Assembly (NCBI GenBank): GCA_014379815.1
Contig: JACMLA010000084.1
Location: 1 to 6,071, forward strand
Direction: 5' to 3'
DNA: 6,071 nt
From: Bryobacteraceae bacterium
GTDB lineage: Bacteria > Acidobacteriota > Terriglobia > Bryobacterales > Bryobacteraceae
The position numbers and the translations under genes are program-made. This document shows, piece after piece, positions 1 to 5,227 of this stretch. The notes under the pieces were generated by a model. The model worked only from the letters and a program-made list of their open reading frames with translations, was not told where the DNA came from and made no database searches. Within the stretch, counting starts at the first letter, position 1. Every line of letters begins with the position of its first letter.

Positions 1-1023
1 CTTGCCGCCGACGTCGCGCACCGCAACACTGGATTCGATCACGCGCGCCGTGAAATAACCCTTCTCCTGATAGAAATTGCGGATCATCTCTTCGTCAATG
101 TCGAGCTTGCTGCGGTCGAAGCTCTTGGCGAACAGATTCTCCAGCAGAATGGAGCGCGGCAGACCAACCGGACGAAGATTGCGCATGGCGCGCCGCACAA
201 CACGGTCTGTAAAGACAGTATTGCCTTCGATCTCGATGTTGCCGACCTTGACCTTCGGGCCTTCGTTCACTTTGAAAACTACTTCCAGCGAAGAGGGCGG
301 TATCTGCCGGATTTCCGGAGAAACTGTAGCGTACTGGCGACCGCGCTCAGAGAGAAACTCACGAAGGACGTTGCTGGCGCGCTGCACGCGGTTCGGGTCG
401 TATTGCTGCTCGACCGACAAACCAACCTTTCGTTCCTTGAAGCGGTCCAGAATCTCCGAGACCGTCACGCTCTTGGCTCCGTCGTACTTGATCGACCGGA
501 CCATCCGCCGTTCGGTAACCAGGAAGCGAATCATCCAGCCTCCGTTCGGACCGGCTTCGCGTTCCAGTCGAAGGTCGTCAAAGTAACCCGCATTCCACAG
601 CGCCATAAAGTCGCGCTGCAGAGTCTCGTCATCGTACCTGTCACCCTTCTTGGTAAAAATGCGCGCTCGCAGGGTTTCCTGCGGAATTCTCCGGGATCCG
701 CGGAATTCAATTCCTTCAACGATGTTCTCCGGAGCGATTACGCCTTCCTGTGGCGCCGGCTTCGGAGTTTCCAGCTGCGGTGCTGTTTGAGGAGGAACAG
801 GTTGTCCTGCAGGGCCGGTAGCAGGCTTGGGAGCCTGCGGTGCAGCAGCAGGAGGTTGCGGGTCCTGGGGGGACGTGGGAACCGTCTCAAACGGATTCTG
901 CGATGTGCTCTGGCTCGGCGGTTTCGGTGCCGGAACTTGCGTCGGGCTAGTCTGACCCCAGACCTGCAAACAACACACAGACAGAATCAGGGCTGGCAGG
1001 CTTTGAAGCCTGTGGGACATCAT
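1..1023 (-). CDS. bamA: Outer-membrane protein assembly factor BamA (Omp85 family), N-terminal part; 3' end beyond left edge
   Basis: The reading frame is open from the ATG at 1023 to the window edge, giving 341 residues; the C-terminal part, including any beta-barrel, lies outside. BamA folds and inserts beta-barrel proteins into the outer membrane through periplasmic POTRA domains. Visible here are a signal peptide (about 1-24, hydrophobic LPALILSV, cleavage near VWG-Q), a low-complexity Pro/Gln/Ala linker (about 25-98), and three POTRA-like repeats at about 100-172, 173-253 and 255 onward. Hallmarks are IVEGIEFRGSRRIP, LWNAGYFDDL, IKYDGAKSVT, VKVGNIEIEGNTVF and FYQEKGYFTARV. ATG is doubled (1023 and 1020); AAGGA at 1036-1040 lies 12 bases before the first. 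No in-frame ATG lies close upstream. The long Pro-rich linker before POTRA 1 is unusual against proteobacterial BamA. Without the barrel, a TamA-like or other Omp85 paralogue remains possible. Confidence 0.87.
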   Translation of the reverse strand, partial: MMSHRLQSLPALILSVCCLQVWGQTSPTQVPAPKPPSQSTSQNPFETVPTSPQDPQPPAAAPQAPKPATGPAGQPVPPQTAPQLETPKPAPQEGVIAPENIVEGIEFRGSRRIPQETLRARIFTKKGDRYDDETLQRDFMALWNAGYFDDLRLEREAGPNGGWMIRFLVTERRMVRSIKYDGAKSVTVSEILDRFKERKVGLSVEQQYDPNRVQRASNVLREFLSERGRQYATVSPEIRQIPPSSLEVVFKVNEGPKVKVGNIEIEGNTVFTDRVVRRAMRNLRPVGLPRSILLENLFAKSFDRSKLDIDEEMIRNFYQEKGYFTARVIESSVAVRDVGGK

Positions 1024-1120
1024 GCTGAGGCAAATTCCTTTCCACTCTGGGACTTTCACCAGACGTAAGCCAGGCAGGGTGGGTTCCCGGCGAACAATAC
1101 TGGTGCAAGGATCATTCCAT

Positions 1121-1126
1121 ATTCTA
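1121..1126 (-). promoter_or_regulatory. Possible -10 element for the bamA-type gene
   Basis: Read on the minus strand this hexamer is TAGAAT, five of six matches to TATAAT, about 100 bases before the bamA start. No convincing -35 box sits 16-18 bases upstream (the best is TGGGCC at 1144-1149), so this is a weak call based on one hexamer in an otherwise GC-rich spacer. Confidence 0.25.
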
Positions 1127-1174
1127 ACTGATTGACGCTGCGTGGCCCACCCCACGTTCCGCCGTGATTGTGCG

Positions 1175-1213
1175 GCACCTGTGTTGCCCCAGGTGCACGA
1201 GGGTCGCACCTGG
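1175..1213. repeat. Three alternating 7-base inverted repeats (GCACCTG / CAGGTGC) in the operon leader
   Basis: GCACCTG occurs at 1175-1181, its reverse complement CAGGTGC at 1190-1196, and GCACCTG again at 1206-1212. The middle copy can pair with the left copy (7 bp, 8-base loop) or with the right copy (8 bp as CCAGGTGC/GCACCTGG, 9-base loop), but not both. The spacing of starts is 15 and 16 bases. The array lies about 80-120 bases before the probable start of the oxidoreductase gene, so it could be a leader RNA switch or a DNA operator. No run of T follows either stem, so it is not a standard terminator. Confidence 0.5.
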
Positions 1214-1281
1214 TCGGCGCGCACGGAAAAGCAATCAGGCATACAATGGCTGCAGTCCGAAGGTCGCCGCAGATCTTCTTC

Positions 1282-1287
1282 AGGAGG
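1282..1287 (+). promoter_or_regulatory. Shine-Dalgarno AGGAGG that fixes a TTG start
   Basis: A full AGGAGG lies 6 bases before TTG at 1294. This decides the start of the oxidoreductase gene: the resulting protein begins MTVSRRHFF, a typical Tat signal n-region. The in-frame ATG at 1246 has only a weak CAGG at 1236-1239 ahead of it and would put 16 extra residues before the twin arginines. Confidence 0.75.
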
Positions 1288-1293
1288 CTTCAC

Positions 1294-2871
1294 TTGACGG
1301 TTTCAAGGCGCCATTTCTTCTATGGCAGTTTGTTCGCGGGCGCGGTCCCGGTTGGCGGGTTCGGCAGCACGGCATCGCTGAAGTCGATGGGGTACAAATC
1401 CCCTAATGAAAAACTGAATTTTGCTGCGATTGGATCGGGCGGCCAGGGTGCGACAAACCTTGCCGCAGCCGCACCCACCCAGAATGTCGTGGCGCTTTGC
1501 GATGTGGACGACCGGCGTGCAGGTCCAACCTTCGAGCGTTTTCCTAATGCCTCAAGGTTCCGTGACTTCCGCCAGATGCTCGACAAAGAAGCGAAGAACA
1601 TCGATGCGGTAATCGTCGCCACTCCCGACCACATGCACGCCACCGCAGCCATGTGGTGCATGGAGCGCAACAAACACGTCTACGTCCAGAAGCCCCTGGT
1701 ACGAACAGTTTGGGAAGCCCGCCAAATGCGCGAGGCCGCGAAAAAGTACAAGGTCGCCACTCAGATGGGCAACCAGGGATACTCCAACGAGGGCACGCGC
1801 CAGTGCGCTGAAATCATCTGGAACGGAGATATCGGCAGTGTCACTGAAGTTCACGCGTGGAGCGATCGTCCTTTGTGGCCGCAAGGTCTGACGGAGATCC
1901 CTAAGGACGAAACAGTGCCGTCCACACTGGACTGGGATCTGTGGCTTGGTATCGCAGAAAAGCGACCCTACACCGCGGGTGGAAAGACCGAACCCGATCG
2001 CTGGGGCGGTTTCTACTATCAGCCCTTCAACTGGCGCGGCTTTTACGACTTTGGGTGCGGTGCTCTGGGTGACATGGCGTGCCACATCCTCGGTGCACCC
2101 AACATGGCGCTCCACTTGTCGAATCGCAAGCTGGTTGGAGTAGAGGCAATCAAAAAAGAGGGCGTCAGCCCGTTCATGTTCCCCAAAGCGTCAGTCATCC
2201 GCTTCGACTTTGCGGCTTACGAGAACATGCCGGCCCTGAAAGTCTTCTGGTATGACGGAGTGAAGGAAAGCCCTAAGATCGCCGGTGTTCCCGAAGGGGA
2301 GTGGCTTGGCGATCCGCCCATGATTCCTCGCGCTGGAGGCCCCGGCGGACCTGGTGGACAGGGGCGCCGCGGACCGGGTGGGCCTAATGGGCCTAGCGGA
2401 CAAATGGGGCCGATTACACACGAATTCCGCTCGCCCGGTCGCGTCTTCAATCAGGCAGATTTCGACGCCTTAAAAGCGTCAACCGAGCCGCTGCGCTTTC
2501 CAACTCCCGATGGCAGCCTCTTCGTCGGCGATAAAGGCATGCTCACTACCGGTACTTACGGCGATGTCACGCGACTCATTCCCGTCGAGAAAATGAGGGA
2601 CTACCGGCTGCCGCCGCCCACGCTGACACGCTCGCCCGGGCACATGCTGGACTTCATCCGGGCCTGCAAAGGTGGAGACGCGGCGTGCTCCAACTTCGAC
2701 GTTTCCGCGCCCTTCGTCGAGTGGATGCTGCTCGGCGTCATCGCTCTCCGGCACGAGGGCAAGCTGGAGTACGATCCCGACAAGATGCGCATCACGAACA
2801 ATAACGAAGCCAATAAGCTCCTCAAGCCGACATTCCGCAAGGGCTGGGACTTTCATTCGGTCAAGTCGTGA
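1294..2871 (+). CDS. Tat-exported Gfo/Idh/MocA-family NAD(P)-dependent oxidoreductase with Gly/Pro-rich insertion
   Basis: The 525-residue product starts at TTG 1294, chosen for AGGAGG 6 bases upstream; ATG 1246 is the alternative. The family oxidises or reduces sugars, inositols and related polyols with NAD(P); some members are glycosidases using NAD (GH109). Seen here: a twin-arginine signal (SRRHFF at 4-9, then a hydrophobic stretch to about 24), a Rossmann fold with AIGSGGQG at 45-52, CDVDD ending the second strand (69-73), VATPDHMH at 108-115, and VQKPL at 131-135 in place of the usual EKP, keeping Lys133. The C-terminal domain has GALGDMACH with Asp260 and His264, the D-x3-H pair expected at the active site, and a typical tail (NNNEANKLL, FRKGWDF). 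Residues about 347-373 are a collagen-like Gly/Pro insertion. The Tat signal fits export of a folded, cofactor-loaded enzyme, as in Zymomonas glucose-fructose oxidoreductase. It is first in a three-gene operon; the substrate is unknown. Confidence 0.88.
   Translation: MTVSRRHFFYGSLFAGAVPVGGFGSTASLKSMGYKSPNEKLNFAAIGSGGQGATNLAAAAPTQNVVALCDVDDRRAGPTFERFPNASRFRDFRQMLDKEAKNIDAVIVATPDHMHATAAMWCMERNKHVYVQKPLVRTVWEARQMREAAKKYKVATQMGNQGYSNEGTRQCAEIIWNGDIGSVTEVHAWSDRPLWPQGLTEIPKDETVPSTLDWDLWLGIAEKRPYTAGGKTEPDRWGGFYYQPFNWRGFYDFGCGALGDMACHILGAPNMALHLSNRKLVGVEAIKKEGVSPFMFPKASVIRFDFAAYENMPALKVFWYDGVKESPKIAGVPEGEWLGDPPMIPRAGGPGGPGGQGRRGPGGPNGPSGQMGPITHEFRSPGRVFNQADFDALKASTEPLRFPTPDGSLFVGDKGMLTTGTYGDVTRLIPVEKMRDYRLPPPTLTRSPGHMLDFIRACKGGDAACSNFDVSAPFVEWMLLGVIALRHEGKLEYDPDKMRITNNNEANKLLKPTFRKGWDFHSVKS
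2332..2412 (+). repeat. Collagen-like Gly/Pro low-complexity segment inside the oxidoreductase
   Basis: About 27 codons encode repeated GGP, GPG and GPN/GPS-type triplets with a central QGRRG. Glycine uses all four codons, so this is a protein-level repeat and not a simple nucleotide tandem repeat. It lies after the PPMIPR stretch and before the ITHEF strand of the C-terminal domain, so it is probably a surface loop expansion that does not interrupt the reading frame. Confidence 0.8.
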
Positions 2872-2878
2872 CCGCCAA

Positions 2879-3547
2879 ATGAATCTAATCGCAATCACGC
2901 TTACTCTGGTAATCGCCAGCGCCGCGTGCGCGGCTGCCGACAGCAAGGCCGACCCTGTGAAAACCGGGAACGACGTGGTGGAAGTAAAAGCTTCGGCGCT
3001 GGTCGGCCGCGAGTCTGTGAAAGCGATGCTGGGCACAGATCCTGGCGTCGAGATTATCGCCTTGCAGATTGAGGTTCGTCCCAAAACCGACGACGGCGTC
3101 AAGATCTCACGCGATGACTTTATTCTGATCTCGCGTCGCGACGGCCAGCGCAGTTCCGCCATGCATCCCAGCCAGATCGCAGGTGCCGGCAGCATGAGTG
3201 TCCAGACCAGAGGGCCCGGTGCTTCAGGGGGAACGCTGGGATCGCCCCGGCGTCCCATCTGGGGTGGCATTCCAGGAACGGGAACTCAGCCCTCGCGTAT
3301 CGGAGGCGACAACGACGTGGCAGTCGTCAGCAATGCGGAAACCAAAACCTCGATCACAGATCGCAAGGACCTTGCCGAAAATCCTCTTCTGGCAGCCCTG
3401 AAACAGAAGGAAATCACGGAAGGCAAGAGCACTGACACCGTGCACGGGTACGTGTTTTATATCTTCGACGGCAAACATCGTCTGAAGGATCTGGAGCTGT
3501 TGTACAAGACCTCAGACGGCAACCTGATTCTCGATTTCCAGAAGTAA
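2879..3547 (+). CDS. Exported protein of unknown function, middle gene of the operon
   Basis: I do not recognise a named family for this 222-residue protein. Residues 1-19 form a signal peptide (MNLIAITLTLVIASAACAA); Cys17 after SAA could be a lipidation site, but the box lacks the usual Leu at -3, so ordinary cleavage is at least as likely. Residues about 33-98 look like a beta-sandwich domain (VVEVKASALVG, IIALQIEVRPKT, VKISRDDFILISRRDG). A Gly/Pro/Ser-rich linker follows at about 101-145 (RGPGASGG, PRRPIWGGIPGTG). Charged, partly helical sequence (about 161-183) leads to a C-terminal strand-rich piece (VHGYVFYIFDGKHRLKDLEL). The ATG at 2879 is 7 bases after the preceding stop and has no clear Shine-Dalgarno, which suggests translational coupling. 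In-frame sequence upstream of 2879 is the shadow of the oxidoreductase gene. The beta-sandwich assignment is by eye. Confidence 0.8.
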   Translation: MNLIAITLTLVIASAACAAADSKADPVKTGNDVVEVKASALVGRESVKAMLGTDPGVEIIALQIEVRPKTDDGVKISRDDFILISRRDGQRSSAMHPSQIAGAGSMSVQTRGPGASGGTLGSPRRPIWGGIPGTGTQPSRIGGDNDVAVVSNAETKTSITDRKDLAENPLLAALKQKEITEGKSTDTVHGYVFYIFDGKHRLKDLELLYKTSDGNLILDFQK

Positions 3548-4641
3548 TGCGCGTCGAAGAACTGGACACGCCCGCACTGATCGTCGATCTCGACATCATG
3601 GAGCGCAACCTGAAGCGTGTCCAGGACTACGCGTCTGAGCACAACCTGCGGCTTCGTCCACATACCAAAACCCACAAAATTCCTGCTCTGGGGCGACGCC
3701 AGCTGGATCTCGGCGCCGTCGGCCTGACGGTAGCAAAAACCACCGAAGCAGAAGTGATGCTCCAGGCGAAACCGAAAGATCTCCTGATCGCCTATCCCGT
3801 ATTCGGCGCATGGAAGCTACGCCGCCTGGCAGCTTTAGCGAAGCAAACTAAAGTTACCGTAGCGCTCGACGGTGTCGAAAGCGTGCAGGCCCTTGCCGAA
3901 GCCGCCGACCAGTTGGATTTCCATATCGGTGTCCTGATTGAGTTCGACGCCGGTCTCCATCGAGTGGGTGTTACCCCTGACGGTGCTCTGGCGACTCTGA
4001 CCCGCGCCGTCTCCCAATCATCAAGGCTGGAGTTTCGCGGACTGACGTTCTATCCGGGGCAGATCAAAGACGTACGAAACGGTGGCGCAGCCGCAATGGC
4101 CGATCTGGATCGAATTGTCGAAAAAGCTGTTGCCACTGTGGAAGCAGTTGGCTTGTTTCCGGACATCGTCAGTGGGGGCTCAACTCCAACTTTGTTTGCC
4201 TCGCACCACGTCACGCGACTCACTGAAATCCGTCCAGGTACGTACATCTTCAACGACCGGAATACATGGCTAATGGGTGCCTGCAAGCTTGAAGATTGCG
4301 CCGCGTTCGTGCTGACAACAGTGGTATCCACGGCTGTGCCGAACCAGATGATCCTAGATGGAGGATCGAAAACCTTTTCGTCGGATCGTCCCGTTTTTCC
4401 AGACGCGGAAGGCTTCGGTTACCTGCCGGACGCGCCCGGTGCGAAGTTCACTAAAATGAATGAAGAGCACGGTTTCGTCCAGACTGGAGATTACGCAGGG
4501 AAGTGGAAAGTCGGAGACACCGTGCGCGTGATGCCTAACCACATCTGCGTAGCAGTCAATCTGCACGAAAAAGTGTATGGTGTTCGCGGAGAGGAAGTCG
4601 AAGAAATCTGGCAGGTGGAAGGAAGGGGTCGACTCCAGTAG
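3547..4641 (+). CDS. Fold-type III PLP enzyme, D-threonine aldolase / D-serine dehydratase-like
   Basis: The 364-residue product belongs to the alanine racemase N-terminal-fold group that acts on D-3-hydroxy amino acids (D-threonine to glycine plus acetaldehyde, or D-serine to pyruvate plus ammonia). It opens with ELDTPALIVDLDIMERNL, then RPHTKTHK at 37-44, which carries the PLP lysine (most likely Lys41). VSGGSTPT (208-215) is the probable phosphate-binding loop, with RPGTYIFND (229-237) and DGGSK (271-275) following. EEHG at 306-309 and NHIC at 331-334 form the C-terminal metal region. His332-x-Cys334 matches the zinc ligands of eukaryotic D-serine dehydratase; bacterial D-threonine aldolase typically has His-x-Asp. 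No signal peptide is seen, so it is cytosolic, and the length is normal. The ATG overlaps the preceding stop by one base (TAATG at 3545-3549), a sign of coupled translation. Family is secure; the exact reaction is not. Confidence 0.88.
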   Translation: MRVEELDTPALIVDLDIMERNLKRVQDYASEHNLRLRPHTKTHKIPALGRRQLDLGAVGLTVAKTTEAEVMLQAKPKDLLIAYPVFGAWKLRRLAALAKQTKVTVALDGVESVQALAEAADQLDFHIGVLIEFDAGLHRVGVTPDGALATLTRAVSQSSRLEFRGLTFYPGQIKDVRNGGAAAMADLDRIVEKAVATVEAVGLFPDIVSGGSTPTLFASHHVTRLTEIRPGTYIFNDRNTWLMGACKLEDCAAFVLTTVVSTAVPNQMILDGGSKTFSSDRPVFPDAEGFGYLPDAPGAKFTKMNEEHGFVQTGDYAGKWKVGDTVRVMPNHICVAVNLHEKVYGVRGEEVEEIWQVEGRGRLQ

Positions 4642-4665
4642 CCAACCCCGGTTCTGATACGAGGA

Positions 4666-4965
4666 CTAGGAAGCCATCTTGACGCTGGCGATAGTCAGAG
4701 TGTCGCCTTCGAGGTTACCCGTGACGGTCACTTTGTGGCCCAGATGCTCGGTCACTTTATCCTGATTGCCGATCTTGATGACCTTATCTCCGGTCACGAA
4801 CACGGCGGCCTGACCGCCCTTAACACAACCCTTTACACAGCTCATGGACTTCTCAGAGGCGTCAGCGTGAGCTTTCGCGCACTTTGCATCCGAAATAGTG
4901 CCCGTCCATTCTCCTGCAAACATGCTCGCAGCGAACAGCGAGAAGACGAAACCGAATTTCTTCAT
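4666..4965 (-). CDS. Small secreted protein with C-x3-H-x9-C-x3-C motif, unknown function
   Basis: The 99-residue product has a signal peptide (MKKFGFVFSLFAASMFAGEW, cleavage near Ala17 or Gly18), so the mature protein is about 80 residues. The mature part begins WTGTISDAKCAKAH, has a CVKGCVKGG turn and a beta-rich tail (AAVFVTGDKVIKIG, HKVTVTGNLEGDTLTIASVKM) that resembles a small OB-like barrel. Cys29, His33, Cys43 and Cys47 are the only candidate ligands or disulfide partners. I associate this pattern with small secreted acidobacterial proteins but assign no function. The start at 4965 is set by AAGGAG 6 bases upstream; an in-frame ATG at 5019 would put 18 residues ahead of the signal peptide and lacks support. 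It is convergent with the PLP-enzyme gene, with 24 bases between the stops and no clear terminator hairpin there. Confidence 0.82.
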   Translation of the reverse strand: MKKFGFVFSLFAASMFAGEWTGTISDAKCAKAHADASEKSMSCVKGCVKGGQAAVFVTGDKVIKIGNQDKVTEHLGHKVTVTGNLEGDTLTIASVKMAS

Positions 4966-4971
4966 GTGAAT

Positions 4972-4977
4972 CTCCTT
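4972..4977 (-). promoter_or_regulatory. Shine-Dalgarno AAGGAG of the small secreted protein gene
   Basis: Read on the minus strand, AAGGAG is followed by a 6-base spacer (ATTCAC) and ATG at 4965. It fixes the start directly before the MKK signal-peptide n-region and rules against the in-frame upstream ATG. Confidence 0.8.
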
Positions 4978-4982
4978 ACGAA

Positions 4983-5037
4983 AGTACCGCCGCCCCGCTA
5001 AGGACATGGGTACTAGCAAGAATAACCCCTGAGTACC
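4983..5037. repeat. AGTACC / GGTACT repeats around the small-gene promoter
   Basis: AGTACC at 4983-4988, GGTACT at 5009-5014 and AGTACC at 5032-5037 alternate in orientation, and a partial copy (AGTAC) lies at 5053-5057. The middle copy can pair with either neighbour, and the last two bracket the proposed -10 box. The copies are short, so this is suggestive of an operator only. Confidence 0.3.
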
Positions 5038-5047
5038 GATTTTGCAA
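5019..5047 (-). promoter_or_regulatory. Probable sigma-70-type promoter of the small secreted protein gene
   Basis: On the minus strand TTGCAA (5047-5042) and TATTCT (5024-5019) are separated by exactly 17 bases, each matching four of six consensus positions. Transcription would begin near 5012 and give a leader of about 45 bases to the ATG at 4965. GGTACT/AGTACC repeats flank the -10 box. Confidence 0.4.
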
Positions 5048-5066
5048 CCGCCAGTACAGTTTGGGC

Positions 5067-5189
5067 ATGTTCCGGACGGGGAATGTTTCAGCTAAATTTT
5101 TCTCCAACAAGTTTGTACGAAAATGTTCTCAGTGTCATCGGATCTTTACGTTTCGCAAATGCGGATGTAAACCGATAAGTGCACGCTAA
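5067..5189 (+). CDS. Possible 40-codon small ORF with zinc-ribbon-like cysteines
   Basis: ATG at 5067 opens a 40-residue frame ending in TAA at 5187-5189. The product is basic and has Cys20-x2-Cys23 and Cys32-x-Cys34 (KCSQCHRIFTFRKCGC), an arrangement like a short zinc ribbon. There is no recognisable Shine-Dalgarno before the ATG, and base composition is AT-richer than neighbouring genes, both of which argue that it may be chance or a decayed remnant. It lies 38 bases before the PHP-protein start on the same strand, so it could be co-transcribed. I do not recognise a family. Confidence 0.3.
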   Translation: MFRTGNVSAKFFSNKFVRKCSQCHRIFTFRKCGCKPISAR

Positions 5190-5216
5190 ATCAGAATGGT
5201 AAGTCCCTTTTGCATC

Positions 5217-5220
5217 GGAG
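5217..5220 (+). promoter_or_regulatory. Shine-Dalgarno GGAG that supports a TTG start
   Basis: GGAG lies 7 bases before TTG at 5228, about 75 bases before the first metal-binding histidine codon of the PHP protein. The other in-frame candidate, TTG at 5210, has no Shine-Dalgarno, and there is no in-frame ATG between the upstream stop (5167-5169) and the HSH motif. Confidence 0.55.
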
Positions 5221-5227
5221 TGTTTGC

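Noticed and set aside
682..714. Cluster of GAATTC, GGATCC and CCGCGG sites resembling a cloning polylinker
   Set aside because: The bases encode in frame the conserved start of POTRA 1 (GIEFRGSRRIP) of the BamA-type protein, so it is native coding sequence.
77..1068. Long plus-strand open frames across the left end
   Set aside because: They have Arg/Ser-rich, non-protein-like translations and are shadows of the minus-strand BamA-type gene.
1132..1160. TTGACG as a -35 box for the operon
   Set aside because: The hexamer 17 bases downstream is CGTTCC, with no resemblance to a -10 box at any normal spacing.
1164..1406. 80-codon plus-strand frame with CCPRC
   Set aside because: Most of it overlaps the oxidoreductase N-terminus in another frame, and the Tat signal and AGGAGG support the other frame.
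2217..2450. Minus-strand collagen-like frame (repeated GPP/GPL)
   Set aside because: It is the reverse complement of the Gly/Pro insertion in the oxidoreductase; GGNCCN repeats read as Gly/Pro on both strands.
2921..2934. GCCGCG-TG-CGCGGC hairpin
   Set aside because: It falls in the Ala-rich signal peptide codons and has a 2-base loop, so codon content explains it.
2479..3270. 263-codon minus-strand frame spanning the junction of the first two operon genes
   Set aside because: It overlaps two well-supported plus-strand genes and shows no recognisable motif; it is an antisense shadow.
4642..4665. Terminator between the convergent PLP-enzyme and small secreted protein genes
   Set aside because: No stem longer than a few base pairs and no T run was found in the 24-base gap.
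5145..5173. TTTACG...TAAACC as a promoter for the PHP gene
   Set aside because: The -10 candidate matches only three of six positions, too weak to report.
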